In this document: in pieces, positions 24,110 through 37,638 of the stretch | Layout: every line of letters begins with the position of its first letter | Numbering within the stretch: position 1 is the stretch's first letter | Origin: Dillenia suffruticosa | Lineage: Eukaryota > Streptophyta > Magnoliopsida > Dilleniales > Dilleniaceae | Direction: 5' to 3' | DNA length: 64,000 nt | NCBI GenBank assembly: GCA_033439265.1 | Contig: JAVTVX010000012.1 | Coordinates: 16,998,501 to 17,062,500 of the forward strand | Translations under genes and position numbers: made by a program | The notes under the pieces: generated by a model | Database searches by the model: none | Told to the model about the DNA's origin: nothing | The model's input: the letters and a program-made list of their open reading frames with translations, nothing else

Positions 24110-25290
24110 TTTGTTAATAAGTAAATACTAAATAAGAAGAGCTTTGTGATTGTGAGCTAGCAAATCTGCATCTTCTTCTGCTTCATTCAGTTAAAAGAAA
24201 AGGAACGGTAGGAAGAGACACCGACTGACGTAGGCACCGCCCTTTGCCTTTTGCGTCTCACTTCTCAATTTCCAATTCTCACTTCCCCCCCGCCGCCCCC
24301 ATACAGCTGTCAATACCCCAGTGGGCGAGTCCCAATTACTATAAACAACAGGCACGTGAGAGAGACAGAGCATTGGTTTGGACCAGGACCGCGACTACTA
24401 CAGGATTCTTCCTTGTTCATAACTTTAGTAAATTAAAATTAAATAAATAAAATTTTTCATTTCATTTTGCATATGCAAAAATTGAGAAAATTTTTTATAA
24501 TTCCAAATTTGCATATTTTTTACTAAAACCCATAATTTTTTTTATAATCATAGGATTAGCAATTGTGATAGATGTGACTGTCTTTTCTCATACTATGAAC
24601 TTTTGTTTGCGATTGTTAATGTCATTTGCATAACTTTGAGAAAGGGGAGTGAAAGGTTTTGAAATCCACTTATTCTCAATGGTTTCATTCAGTCATGTCA
24701 AAATCTAAATCTCTCTTGAGGTTAGAGAAGATAACACTCACACTCCTGGGTTAGGTAGGAGGTTCATCTTACAAAACAATATCATTGCAACTAAAGTTAT
24801 AACAATATCGTTTACATAAAAGAAACATGGCCTCATCAACAAAGCCAGCCTTGTAAAATCATCTCACTCTTCTTAAAACAAAAGTGTCATACCTCAACAG
24901 CATTTCAAGTAAACAAGGATCCATTTGACAACTTACCAAAGTTCCATTCCCCATATATAGGCTCAAAACTCACAATGCATGCGCTATCTTAGGTCATACA
25001 AACCATAGCATACATAGGATTGTCAACCATTGAAGTGAAAAATGGAACCCTAGACATGTTTTCAAGTTGGTCTTTTGCTTTAGGTGATTGCTCTTTTGAG
25101 AGTTTAAAATGACTTTTTAATAGAGTGCTAGCAGCTCTAGCATCTTACATATCGCTAACCATAGCAATAACCTTTTGTTGTGGTGTTCTTGAAATGGTAT
25201 CCTCCCAATCCCAACTCACCACCTTTGTCAGATTGCAAACATTTCACTTTAACACTAGATTTATTTTCAACCTAGACTTTACACTTCTTA
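24110..25290. other. TOL upstream region and intergenic DNA, no gene seen
   Basis: 24180-24420 is GC-richer (promoter-proximal); 24430-25290 is AT-rich. Short open frames here show no recognisable protein. The L1 at 25305 interrupts this sequence. Confidence 0.4.
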
Positions 25291-25319
25291 AAGGTAGCAA
25301 AAACTGTCGATGAAGAGGA

Positions 25320-26500
25320 AATTAGAGCTGCTCTCTTTTCCATGAAGGGTCTTAAGGCGCCAGCCCTAATGGCATCCAAGCAATTTTTCTTCAGCAACAA
25401 TGGAACACAGTGAGGACTTCCATGTGCAAGTTTGTGAGGAAAGCCTTCAACGATGGTTACTTCTGGCCAGAGCTTGCCAATGCACTCTTAGTTCTCATTC
25501 CCAAACAGCTTAATCCGGAATGTATGAATGATTTCAGACCTATAAGTCTTCTCAACACGTCATACAAAGTTTTGTCTAAAGTTATTGTTCATTGACTGTT
25601 GCTAAAGAACATAGTAGGAGACCACCAATGCAGTTTCCTTGAGGGTAAGGGAACCTTAGACAACATTGTGATTGTGCAAGAAGTCATCCACTTCCTACAA
25701 AAGTCCAAGAGCAAGACCCCTGCCATGATCCTCAAAGTGGATCTCAAGAAAGCCTACGATAGCATTAGCTGGGATTATCTAGGCAAAGTGCTGATTGATT
25801 TCAACCTACCGCATGATCTAGTCAGACTTATCATGTTTACTGTCACTTCGGGAAACATCTCAGTGTTATGGAATGGTGAATCTCTGCAGCCTTTCAAGCC
25901 TGATCATGGCCTTTGGCAGGGGGACCCGCTATCCCCTTATCTCTTCATCCTGGTAATGGAACAGTTGGCTTACATGATCCAAGATAGAGTCAGCATGGGG
26001 TCTTGACAATCCATTAAGATCAGTAGACGGGGGCCTTCCATCTCTCACCTCTTCTATGCAGATGACCTCCTCTTATTCTCAAAGGCAGACCAACTTGGCT
26101 TGAACAACATCCTTAGCTGCCTGAAGGAATTCACTTTGGAAAGTGGCCTTAACATCAACCCCAGTAAGTCCAAATTGTGGTTCTCTGCTAAAGTCCCGTG
26201 AACTCTCAAAGACTCTCGGTGGCCATAAGCAAGTTCTCTATAACTTCAAACCTTGGGAAATACCTTGGCACCTCTATGATCACAAAAGAGTGAACAAACA
26301 AACTTTTGGTTTCTTAGTGGACATGGTGCAGAACAAATTGGAAGGATGGAAGGCCAAAACTTTCAGCATGGCCGGTAGAAAAGTGCTTATCCATGCTATG
26401 AATGCGGCCATCCCCACCTATGTAATCAAGCTGCTTGGCTTCCTGAGATAGTGTGCAAGTAGTTAGACCAAATCAATAGGGACTTCCTTTGGGGTTAGAA
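25320..26500 (+). pseudogene. L1 reverse transcriptase (truncated, disrupted)
   Basis: Conserved RT blocks appear in order: KGLKAP, LIPKQLNPECMNDFRPISLL (25498-25557), FLEGKGTLDNIVIVQEVIHF, MILKVDLKKAYDSISWDYL with the first catalytic Asp (25725-25781), GDPLSPYLFILVMEQL (25921-25968) and the FYADDLLLFSKA box (about 26053-26088). Stops at 25593-25595 (where Arg is usual) and 26004-26006, plus frame changes after 26150, show it is dead. In living elements the enzyme copies the element RNA at nicked DNA. Confidence 0.9.
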
Positions 26501-27569
26501 TGGAGTTCGCAAAAGAATTCATCTTGTCAACTGGGAGTAGGTCTGCAAACCAAAGAGGGAAGGTGGTCTGGGTCTTAGACAAACAAGAGATTCAAACATT
26601 GCCCTTATGGCCAAATTGGGATGGATACTTTTAATGGGTGAGGACACTTTGTGGTGCAGACTGATTAGGAATAAATACCTCAAAGATGGAGACTTATTAA
26701 GCCATAGATACAAGCCCAGTGGGTCAGTAGTCTGGAAAGGGATCATCAAAAGTAGAGAGCTTATAGCTAAAGGTATAAGGTGGAAGGTTGGAGATGGATC
26801 CAAAATCAGGTTTTGGGCTGACCTGTGGATCGGAGAAAATCCTCTGATCTATAGCTCTCTTGCCTCTCCCACAAATCGGTTTTCTGAAATCAAAGTCAAA
26901 CACTTCTTAAACAGCAGAAAAGATTGGAAGATTCAACAGCAAAAGTTGAAGAGATAAGAGGGATGATGGTTCCTAGAAATATCAGGGCTACAAATGAATT
27001 CTACTAGGCTGGTAGTGGGGATGGGACCTTCTCAACTGCTTCAGCCTACAAGCTCCATATTTCCTTAAGATGTCATGGAATCTAGGAAGAGGAGGATCGG
27101 AGGTAGATTTGGAAATTGGTGGGTCCTGAACGAGTCAAAATTTTCCTTTGGCTCATAGTAAATAACAGGATTATGACAAATGTAGAGAGGAGGAAAAGGC
27201 ATTTCACTTTAGAGGACGATTGCTCCCATTGCAGATCTTCGAAAGAAACAACCCTGCATTGCCTAAGAGACTACTTTGTAGCTAAAGATGTTTAGAGAAT
27301 GGTACTCCCTGGGGTAGAGAGAGAGGACAATTTATGGACTGAAGATGCCATTAGTTGGTTTAAGATTGGTTTCAGAGGCTTCAACTCTGCAACTTTTCAC
27401 ATAGACAGAAGTAAATTTGTGGCCACTGTATGGACCATTTGGAAGGCTCGATGTAAACACATTTATCGGAGGGACTTTATGCCTACTATGGTTATTGCTA
27501 GATAGGCTATGAACTACAGTAGAGAAATCAACATTGCTGGGCCTAAGGAGCAAAAGAGAAATGCTCTTA

Positions 27570-28060
27570 GGAAGGTTTGGATAAGTTGGACCCCTCCTAC
27601 TAATGGAAGAATTAAACTCAATACTGACGGGTCTGTTAGGACTGATGGCCATGCTGCAGCAGGAGGTATCCTGAGGAACGATAAGTGTGGATGGTTGGCA
27701 GGGTTTACAATCAATGTGAGTACCCATTCTATCATCTCTGTAGAGCTGTGGGGTGTCAGAGAGGGCTTGTACCTTGCTAAGAAAAGAAGAATGGAGAACA
27801 TAGAATTGGAAGTAGAGCCCTAGACTATTATTAACCTCCTTAGTGAGGGCAACAGATCAGATCATCCTCTCGAAGGTATTATCAAAAAGTGTTGGGAGTT
27901 GATGATCGAGCTGAAAGTTACTGAGTTTCGGTACATTTTAAGGGAGGGTAATAAGCGTGCTGATCACCTCGCAGCCATAGGGCATGGGCGCAGTCCAGGT
28001 CTCCATGAATTTGAGCTTCCTCCTGCTCTACGAGCACCCTGCTCTACAAAGACTTTATGG
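27570..28060 (+). pseudogene. L1 RNase H domain remnant
   Basis: The frame reads KLNTDGSVRTDGHAAAGGIL with the first catalytic Asp, then SVELWGVREGLYLA with the Glu. The second Asp region reads ELEVEP followed by a stop (27821-27823), so the usual Asp is replaced by Glu. It ends REGNKRADHLAAIG, the conserved N-x-x-A-D block. A C-terminal RNase H is typical of a subset of plant L1 elements. Confidence 0.88.
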
Positions 28061-28181
28061 GTTTTGTATCTCTTAGGAATAGAAGCAGACTTAGGTCTGG
28101 TTCTCCTAGAGGGTTGGGCTTGGGCCGTAGGCCTCTTTTGTTTTTCCCTTTCTTTCTCACCAAAAAAAAGGTAGCAAAAAC

Positions 28182-28995
28182 ATCAGAATTACTCTTTAAA
28201 AAGGAAACTCAATAGCTTTCGAGTGGAGACATAGAAGAGTGATCCAACAAGGGATAATAGCGGTGCAGGGCCATGCATGTGTCTACTTCTACAAGCTCCA
28301 ATAGCTGTGATTTGGATGTCTCGATGCATTGACTATTTTTTTTATACTGAAAATGCAATATTCACAAAAGCCAATATCCAATTTTGCCATTTATTGTAAA
28401 TATCTTTATCAATTTACCACTCGTTTTTGTATATATTTTTTATTCTCGAAGTCATATTCTAAATAATCTAATTTAAATATGTACAAATTCATATTTATTG
28501 TACAGAAATTTACCATTGTTGCATGGTATCCTTTGAATTTTTGGTAACACAAAAGGTTCCAATTTCAGTGCCACATCCTATAGCCACAACATCTATTGTA
28601 ATTCTCCATGACCGGCTGGAAAATCCAATTAAAAGCATTATTTTTTGACCCCTAACAGAATTTTCTAAAACGAGTTTTTAAGAGACTTCATGTGAGATGC
28701 GACGTGAGAAAGGGTTCATGCACACAAAAAAAGAAAATATGAAAGTTAATGTGAAATTGTTAAATTAGGCCTTGAGCAGTTTAATACAAATTAATTATAA
28801 AACCCAAATTGGAAAAACATAACCTCATATTAATCAAGTTAACAATTTTTTTTTAATTTTAATTTTTGATACACCTATTAACAAATTATTATGAAACTTG
28901 AAAGTTAATATCTTCGCTCTATTGTTTCACATGTCAAATGATATTTTTAATAAATTTTTAGTATATCTTTCTATACTAATTAAATATTAAAATGC
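28182..28995. other. AT-rich spacer between L1 and copia
   Basis: Nothing recognisable. It continues the sequence interrupted by the L1, up to the copia target duplication at 28996-29000. Confidence 0.4.
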
Positions 28996-29000
28996 TAATC

Positions 29001-29549
29001 TGTTGGATTATTAATTCAACGTTGAGCTTATACGTAAAATAATTGTATAATATATACTGTCATTTAAGATAAACACATATGAAAGTGATCTACTAACTTT
29101 GAAAATTTGGTATTTTAGGTTTAATGAATTCCATAGAATATAAAAATAAATAAATGTATAAATACCAATAGAAATTTACTATTTATGATAGTTTAAATAG
29201 GAAATGTCGAAAGATGATTTAAGAACAACTGGTGTAAACTAAACAAAAATATTTGAAAGGTAAAAGTTACCACACAGCTATAAAAGAGTTATGATTCCCA
29301 GATCAATACATCACTCCAATCTCTAATACTCTCATCATACAAAAAAATTTTCTAAGGGTATATTTGACCAGAAATACTAGATTCAAAACTCTGCCCGAAC
29401 CAAAATCTCATTTGATTCAATTTTTTGGCTATAAAATCAGGTACTTTTCAATCTGATTTGAGTTTTCAATTTCAATAATTAAGTTTTTAATTTTTGTGAT
29501 TTAACATGATATTTGATATGATTTTGTATTAAATTTAATTTTCCCAACA
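29001..29549 (+). repeat. copia 5' LTR
   Basis: Begins TGTTGGATTATTAATTC and ends TTTTCCCAACA, a TG...CA structure with short inverted ends (TGTTGG/CCAACA). The TATA-like and downstream blocks are shared with the 3' copy. Confidence 0.9.
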
Positions 29550-31051
29550 AGTGGTATCAGAGTCACTCCTACTTGAATTTTTTTTGTATATTTTGTGATT
29601 AAGTTTTTTGTTAATATATATGGTCCTGGGATTATGTAAATTTTTTGGAATATGAATACAATTTTTTCTTATATGTAAATGTTTCAATTTTATAAAAAAT
29701 TATTCAAGATTTTTTTTCGTGGATTTATAATAAAAAAATCAAAAAATTTTCATTAAAGTCGAACTTCAATTTTCATCAAAGTCAACATCCGATATTTCAA
29801 TAAAAAAAAAAATGAGAAGATTTCATCAAAGTTGACATTTAGTTTTTCATCAAAGTAGATTTTAAGTTTTCATCAAAATCGAATTCCACTTTTTATCAAA
29901 GACGATATCCGGAGTTCCAAAAAAAGGGAAGTATAAGATCTCCTCTTGAGATCCCCAGTAGCAAGGCATTTTTCCGGTGAAATAATATGGGAGACAGAGT
30001 TTTTTTGGCTATTTTTATACTCTTTGTTTTAATGAAAGTTAACTTCTTTTCTTTTTGAAAAGAATTCTTTGAATCTTTTTTATAGCAAACATATTTTTAG
30101 AGAAATTCCAATTTCAAAGAATATTTTTAACAATTTGGTTTTCTTTTAAGAAACTTCCAAATTTAAATATATATATATATATATATTTTTTTTGGAACTT
30201 CCAATTTCAGATTATCTTTTGGAATTTGGTTTCTTTCAAAAAATTTTAGATTTTGAAAAAAGGAAAACTTTCATATTTCAATATTTTTCTTTTTTTTAAG
30301 GTCTGACTTTCTAATTTTAGAAAAAAATTTTCTAATAAAATATTTTTTAAAGAAAATTTCCAATTTTGGGAAACAAAAAAAAAGAAATTTCCATATTTCA
30401 ATTTCCTTTTTCAAGCTTTGACTTTCCAATTTCAAAAGAAAACTTTCCGCATTCCAACAAAATAAGACACATTTTTTTATTCCCTTATTTTTTTATTACA
30501 ATTCACCCTATAAAAAAATCATTTTTTTTAAATAAAGGCTTTACATTTTGAGACCAAACGACCCGATAGTGGGTGTAAAGGTTTTGAAACTCATTGAACT
30601 CAATTGAATCCATTTTTCATCCTTATCACTCTTCATTATCTCTTTTATGTTTAAAATTGGTCATTCTTTTAGTATGCGATAGTATAGTATGTTTAGAAAA
30701 ATTCTATTAAAAAGATGGGGATAAGTCTAAATCTAACTGATTTTTAAACTGTTCTAAATAAACTCACCACACATCTGAAAACTTTTTTGATACTTCCTGC
30801 TATAAAATGGGGATTAGCCAAATTTTGGATCAGTGGTCGGCAAAAAGTAAAGACTTTGGTTTTATGTCGATACCGAAAAGTAGGGATGAAAAAAAAAAGA
30901 TAAAGGAGACAAATTCGATAAAATTGGGCTTTTGTTGGCCCAATTTAAAGTTTATAAGATTGAAATTTAAATAACCTAATTTTCAAGAAATTGAGTTTAT
31001 CAAAATAAGATTTAAAATTTTCAATTACAAATATGATCAAATATGAGTATT

Positions 31052-31608
31052 ATTTTGTATATATTTTTAGATTAATTAATTGAAATAACATATCACAAAA
31101 GTGATCTCTATTGTGAAAATTAAATTTTTTTTTGAATATAAAAAGTCGTGCATGCAATTCATATGAGTATCAATTGGACTAAAAAAATGTTCATACTTGA
31201 CAAAATTATATGTACACCCTGTGGTAATAAATACGTGACAATATTTTGATTTTACATGTGACATCGGCCCAAAGGAAGATAATTGGTTGACATATTCTTA
31301 TTATCAGCGTTTGATTATTATGCTTATGATTTTGTATATATTTCGAATAATTTAATTGAAATAATATGTCACTAAAGTGACCTCTATCATGAAAATTAAT
31401 TTATTTTGGATATAAAAAATTGTGTGTATGCAATTCTTGTGAGTACCGATCGGCCCAAAGGAAGATTTGTATTTGACAAAATTGCATGTATGCTTTATGG
31501 TAATAAATACATGACAATTATTTGGTTTTATATATGACTAATTCATCGGTCTAACGGAAGATAATTTGTTGATATGTTCTTATTGTCAGCATTTGATTAT
31601 TACATCAA
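31052..31608. repeat. ~275-bp tandem duplication in the copia leader
   Basis: Copies at about 31052-31321 and 31332-31608 share GTATATATTT, TAATTGAAATAA, GGTAATAAATAC, GGAAGATAATT and CAGCRTTTGATTATTA. They differ at perhaps 15-20% of sites. The repeat lies in untranslated or gag-proximal sequence. Confidence 0.75.
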
Positions 31609-34600
31609 CATACCACTTATAAGTTAATTATTTTGTTCAAAAATAAAAAATTAATGGAGTGTCTGGTATCTTGTGATGGAAATTAGTCATATTTGAATAT
31701 GTTTGGTTTTAAAATTACATGTGAATATATATTGATTATTGTTTTTTATTTGACAATTAATACTATTCCTACTAATATTAATGTCCAACTCATTTTGATT
31801 TTTAAATTGAATGGCTCAAATTTCGAATTATGGATTTAAATCTTGCGTTAAAAATTGATTCTCCCTATCACTTATAGATAAGAGTACCTTTGAAAAGAGG
31901 AAAAAAGAAAGGTAAGAGATGTTGAATCACATGTGTGATAAAGTGGGCTATTCCAAAAACATTTAGGTGCACTATATCTAAATCGGTTATCACAGTTAAA
32001 TATTTCCTTGTGAATATTGAGAGACAGTTTGTTAAGAATGAAAAGAATAAAATTGGTACACTCTTGATATATATTATCTCAAAATGGTATAAGGGTCGAA
32101 AACACTTGATCACTAAAAACAATAAAGGAAAGAAAAGGAAAAGGAAAAGGAAAAGAATGTTACTATATTTCTTAGTTTGGTTTATCTTGATGTTAATTTA
32201 ATTTCAATGCCAGAACATACTTGGTAGTAAGATTCCGCTACAATCACTCACACCGGTGTGCCTACACAGTTTGCCTAAATTGTCAAACTGCCAAATGATT
32301 GTTAAAGATATATCTATGTAAGTGATGGCAATAAAGTTCTAATAAAAACAATTGAAACATTTAGATTATTGCTAAAGATCGGATTCTATTTGGATTTACA
32401 TGAAATATTTGTTGTATTATCTTTAAACAAAACATGAATTCTATTTCTGCATTGGATAAATTCAATTTTACTTGTTTTTTCGGAAATAAAAAATTTAGTT
32501 TGTTTCTTAAAATTTGGTTTTGTTCTTTCAAAAATAGAAAATTTAGTTCGTTTCTTAAATGCAAATTAGTTGGTTTTGATTCTTTATCAAGATCTGATAA
32601 TATTTATGTTATAAATACTGTTATTTCATTTAGTGAATTCCTATAAACTAATACTTGAAAGATAAAACGTAAATTAACTAATGAGAATTCTTTTTCGTTG
32701 TGGTATAAGAGATTAAATTATATTTTCAGATGGAAAATAGAGAGGCTTATATCAAAAGGAATTTTTAACTCCATTGATTTCACAAATTTTGATATTTGTG
32801 TAAATTATATAAAGAAAAACAAATCAATAAAAGGGGATATAAAGTCAATAAGACTTCAAACGTCTTAGACCGATATATACAGATATCTATGAATCATTTT
32901 CTTTGGTTCTTGAAATAGTCGAAGATGTTTTATTATGTTTATAGACAATTATTCATGATATGGGTCAATCAAGATTGCAGCACACATTTTGAACAAGGTT
33001 TACCACTAAAACAACTACCGAAACCCTTTACAAATATTGGATAGGAAGATGTTCTAGTCTAAAATATCTGCAAATTTGGGTTTGTCCAGTTGAGATTAGA
33101 TCTATTAGGCCTAATGAAAGAAAACTAGACGTCGGGACAATTAGTTGTTATTTTGTAGGGTACTCTAAAAAGTTTAAGCGATATAAATTTTATGATTTCA
33201 CAAATATTTTGGTTGGGAAATGGTCGATTCTTTGAGGATATTGAGTTTACAGTGGGAGATATAGTTAGAGATATTGTCTTCTAAGAGAAACATGTTCCCA
33301 TAGGTGTTTTGGATTTGATTGAGTTTATATTCATGATATTGTTCAAAACACAACAAAATCGAACAATGTTAGAGAATCTTTATTCCGGAAGAATAAATTC
33401 TACCACCTCTAGAACTTATGCTATTAAGGAGATCTGTAAAAGTTAAAACATCCCAACAGTGGTATTTTACAATTCACCAACTCATCATCTCGTTAGTTTT
33501 TGAGATGAGTTTGATTAGTGATTGTGTTCCATAAGTTATATGGGAGTATGTATTTTTTCCTGATTTTACATATCAAAAGGATACTTAAAAGATATGATAT
33601 TCGGGATTATAAATGTGGAGACACGACTATGGCTACGAGAGACAAGTTTAGTCTCAAATAGTATCTCAAAAGTAATATTGAGAAATGAAAAATATAGACG
33701 ATTCCCTATGCATCAGTACTGAGGAGTATGATATATGTTCAGATATATACGCATCCAGATACTGCTTATATTACAGGAATGTTGGGTAGAAATTTAAGTA
33801 AGTTAGAAATAGACAATTGGAAAGAATCAAACAGGTTTTGCGGTATTTATAGGGAACAAAAGAACATATACTCATATAATTGAATTCAGATTAATTTGAA
33901 ATCATTCGGTATACTAACTTTGACTTTGGGGATGCCAAGATAGCATGAAATCTACATCAGCTTACATTTACATGCTAACAGAAGAAGCCATTTCTTAGAA
34001 CAATGCTAAATAATCTCTTATAGTCTCTTCCACTATAGCTGCGAAATTTATAGCATGTCAAAAGACATCCAACCATAGAATACGGTTACGAAACTTTGTC
34101 ACGAGACTATAGATAATTGATGGCATTGACAGACCACCTAGATTATTTGATGATAATAAATCGGTGGATCTCTATTCTAATAACAATAGGAGCTCAACGA
34201 TATCAAAATATATTAACATCAAGTTCTTGGTTATTAAGTAACGGATTCAAAATGGACAGTTGTCTATAAAATATGTTAGCACAAACTCCATGATTGGGTG
34301 CTTACTAATGGATTGTCACCCAAAAAGATTTATGAGTATACTACTCATATGGGTGTCATGTTATTTCAAAATATTTAGTTTCAGTGGAAATTTGTGATTT
34401 TAGATATTCATTTAATATAGATATTTTTTTCAGTTATTTTAGTATAAGATATTTTCCACTAAAATAAAAGTTCAATTTTGGATCACACTCTAACATTAAG
34501 AACGGTATGACTTTACCAAAGAGGACCAGTTGGAACTATACATGTTAAAGGGTACATTGCATAACATTTCCATACTACACATCCATGTTATGATTCATGT

Positions 34601-34804
34601 CATATAGTTATATCAATTTACGTGATCATTAATGGGTTGAGTTACGAAAGAAATGTAACAAAAGCGGCCTTGATTCTAAGTTGATATAATCGATAGACGA
34701 GATTGGTTGGAGATACATTTTAGTACTGATAAAAAAGTTAAGATCATTCGGTTATACCGTAATTACATAATTATAAGGTTTTACTTATAGTCTAAGTGGG
34801 AGAT

Positions 34805-35274
34805 TATTGGATCATTAATCAAATGTTGGATTTATATGTAAAATAATTATGTAATACATATTATCATTTAAGATAAAACTATATGAAAGTGATATGCTAA
34901 ATTTGAAAATTTGGTATTTTGGATTTGTTAAATAGGGAATACCAAATGATGATTCAGGACAGTTGGCATAAACTAAACAAACATATTTGGAAGGTAAGAG
35001 TCACCCTACAGCTATAAAAGGGTTATGGTTTTCGGGTCAATGCATTACTCCAATATCTGATACCCCATCATATAAAAAGATTTTGTGATAATACATTTGA
35101 CTTGGAGACCAAATCTAGGACTTTGTCCAGATCTCATTTGATTTAATTTTTCGCTATAGAATCAAGTTCTCTTCGATCTGATTTGAGTTTTCAATTTCAA
35201 TAATTAAAATTTTAATTACGGTGATTTAACATGATATTTGGCATAATTTTGCATTAAAGTTAATTTTCCCAACA
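34805..35274 (+). repeat. copia 3' LTR
   Basis: Begins TATTGGATCATTAATC and ends TTTTCCCAACA. It aligns along its length with 29001-29549 but is about 80 bp shorter. Shared blocks include AGCTATAAAA and AATTTTGCATTAAA-like ends. Confidence 0.9.
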
Positions 35275-35279
35275 TAATC

Positions 35280-35593
35280 TTCTTTCCTATTGTTCTAAAG
35301 ATTGATTTTGTTGAGCTTGTAGAAATTCTTGCCTCCCTCTCATCCTGTATTCCATGTCATTCGGGCATGTGTGCAACTTATTCACTGGTCTTTCCTTCAT
35401 CTAGTGGTGTTTATCCTTAGAGGGGGGAATAGTTGTGCTAACAACCTTGCTAGATTAGGATAGACAGTCCCGTCGGGATTTTTGAATTATTATTTTCTCC
35501 TACTGAGATTTGCTATTCTTTGAAGCGTGATATCAAGGATATAGTTTCATTTAAATATTAGTTTTTCTCTTTAGGTGTACTACTAAAAAAAAA
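35280..35593 (+). mobile_element. 5'-truncated LINE, RNase H end and poly(A)
   Basis: A frame reads HVIRACVQLIHWSFLHL...ILRGGNSCANNLARLG, matching the last RNase H block (N-x-x-A-x-x-L-A) of plant L1 elements, and ends in an A run (35585-35593). Only the extreme 3' end was inserted. CTAATCTT occurs just before the copy (28995-29000 plus 35280-35281, split by the copia insertion) and again at 35599-35606; this may be its target duplication. Confidence 0.65.
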
Positions 35594-35606
35594 TGGAACT
35601 AATCTT

Positions 35607-37486
35607 GAAAATTGATAGAAATATATTAATTTCAATAGTTATGGAAATTGGGTTTCCATCAAATATTATAGTATCAATATTATTAATAACTAACTAAAAT
35701 CACTGAATGCCACAAATTCAGTTGTAGTTGGTTTTACGAAACCATTTTTTAACATTTGAATTTATTAATACATCATAACTATATTAAATGTCATGTTTTT
35801 GTCGACAATTTCATCTCCATTTCAATTTTTTTTCCTTTTTAATATTTGAGTCTTCTTTAGCTTCCATGCTTTTACTTTATATTATTGTAGCCATTAAAAG
35901 ACCTCTTTTGAGAAGGATAAAAATCACATATATTTTCGTTATTACTTACTATTAAGTTTACTCTTAACTTCACCATATTTTACTTTATTTTAAACTCTTC
36001 AAATTCTGTATCAATTTTGATTTATCAGTTTTATTTCTTATATATAAAAACTTTTCAATATTAATATTCTTTTTTTTTATTATTTTTGAAATGTTTTAAT
36101 ATGTTAAATAATTCACTAATATTTAGCATTTTTGACATTTGAACATAAGTAACATTTTTCATATTTAATGAATTATTTGCTTATTTAATTATAATTTTTA
36201 TTTTTATGATATTTTTATGATTGATGATTATATATTGATTATTTTAGATTTTAATTATAAAATATAATTATTCTATTAGTTTCATAAAATAATTAATATT
36301 TATATAAAAATCTATATATTTTGTATACTTATATATTTTCTCACGTTTTCGATTCCTTTATCTTTACAAAATGACGTTTCCCTATATCATTTCAGATTCG
36401 TTTTGTTGTCCATTTTCTATTTCCATTTCCATACAATCTAGATTTTCATAATATTCATTTTTGTACTTGACTCTTGCAAGAAACTATCATAGATCCACAA
36501 TATCAGTTACTGATAATGTGTGATATCGAACATCATCTTAATATATGTGATAGCTATTTGAAAAACTCAATTTCTTATAAATTTATTTACACGTGTCAAA
36601 AAATCTGATTTTAATATCGATTTTAATATCACTTGCGAACTTTTCAAGAAGTTAAACCCATCACATGTATCTCTAGTGTATGTGTGTGTGTGTTTACATA
36701 TATCAATCACTCATGTGAACGAAATTTGGACTTAATTTTCACACATAGTCACATAATTTGGTCAAGAGAGTTTATTCGGGTACATTAGCGGCATATAAGA
36801 TAATCAAGTCTATTTGATCAAAAGTAATTTGAAAACAAGTTGATACGATAGTGAAATGAGCGAACAAACTCCTTCATTTAGAAAATGGAAATTACTTTTA
36901 CTTTTAACACCATAATTAAAATTTTTTATTTACATCCAAATAAAAACATAAAAAATTAAACCAACAAACAATCGATCTAGTGGATAAATATACTAGCTCC
37001 CTCAAACAAGTCTCGTATTCTAAACTTAAAAATGAAAAAAATTACGTTAAAAGAACTTTTCGTTAAATTATACCCGACACCCTTTAGTTTAATCTAATTA
37101 GAGTGTGACTCCAAATACCAATTAATTTTTTTTCTTTAATTGAGGTTAGAAGTAATAAAGATTCAACTATTTCCTTTTATATCAAATCATATACAAAGTA
37201 TGTGCAAATTTTACACCGTAAAATTTTTCTCTTTTTGTAAAACTTCGAGATTCACCTAAAGAAACATAGAAAATGCTTTTAGAAATAGATTCTTTTTCAA
37301 AATTTTCCACATATTTGGAATTGTTCAAAAGTTTTCGTAAGGTTTACTTTGAGAATACCAAAACTGTGCTTAACTAATAACATTCAGATTTTTATCTTCA
37401 TAATCTTTCAAAACTATACTCAAATGCATCGAACACCATGTTCACCATGTTCATAATGCAAATCTCAATTTACATGTTTATTATGC
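35607..37486. other. very AT-rich intergenic DNA
   Basis: No gene or repeat family recognised. A short (TG)n run lies near 36680. The last ten bases (37477-37486) are the target duplication of the MULE that follows. Confidence 0.5.
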
Positions 37487-37638
37487 CGATTATTTACCTA
37501 AGTATTGTGAATTTTAAATAAAATTATTTAAACATCATGTTTTTTTGTTATTCCCAAAATGTTGATTTTGCACTTTGAGAGTGCGAAATCAGGCTTTATA
37601 ATGTTAATTTTTTTTTAAAGTAGTTTTGCACTTTGAGT
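37487..37638 (+). repeat. MULE left terminal inverted repeat
   Basis: Matches the reverse complement of 59922-60073, for example TATTGTGAATTTTAAATAAA and ATTCCCAAAAT. The first bases differ (CGATTATTTAC against GGGTTATTTAC). Motifs GTGCGAAA and GCACTTTG recur here and to about 37673, possible transposase-binding repeats. Confidence 0.9.

Larger units (their letters stand above)
25305..28167 (+). mobile_element. 5'-truncated plant L1 (LINE) with RNase H
   Basis: Flanked by a 14-bp target duplication, AAGGTAGCAAAAAC, at 25291-25304 and 28168-28181, with a short A tail (28162-28169, overlapping the duplication). The copy begins inside the second ORF, so the first ORF and the endonuclease are absent. 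Reverse transcriptase, zf-RVT-like linker and a C-terminal RNase H follow in order. Several stops and small frame changes interrupt the frame. Confidence 0.92.
29001..35274 (+). mobile_element. Ty1/copia retrotransposon fossil, full-length structure
   Basis: LTRs at 29001-29549 and 34805-35274 lie inside a perfect 5-bp target duplication TAATC (28996-29000, 35275-35279). A tRNA-Met primer-binding site TGGTATCAGAGT (29552-29563) follows the 5' LTR, and a purine tract AAGTGGGAGAT (34794-34804) precedes the 3' LTR. The leader is unusually long and AT-rich, with a ~275-bp tandem repeat. A gag-like stretch lies about 31.75-32.2 kb, the integrase zinc-finger/core region about 32.7-33.3 kb, and RT/RNase H traces about 33.5-34.4 kb. 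The coding region is broken in many places. LTR differences suggest middle to old age. Confidence 0.92.
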
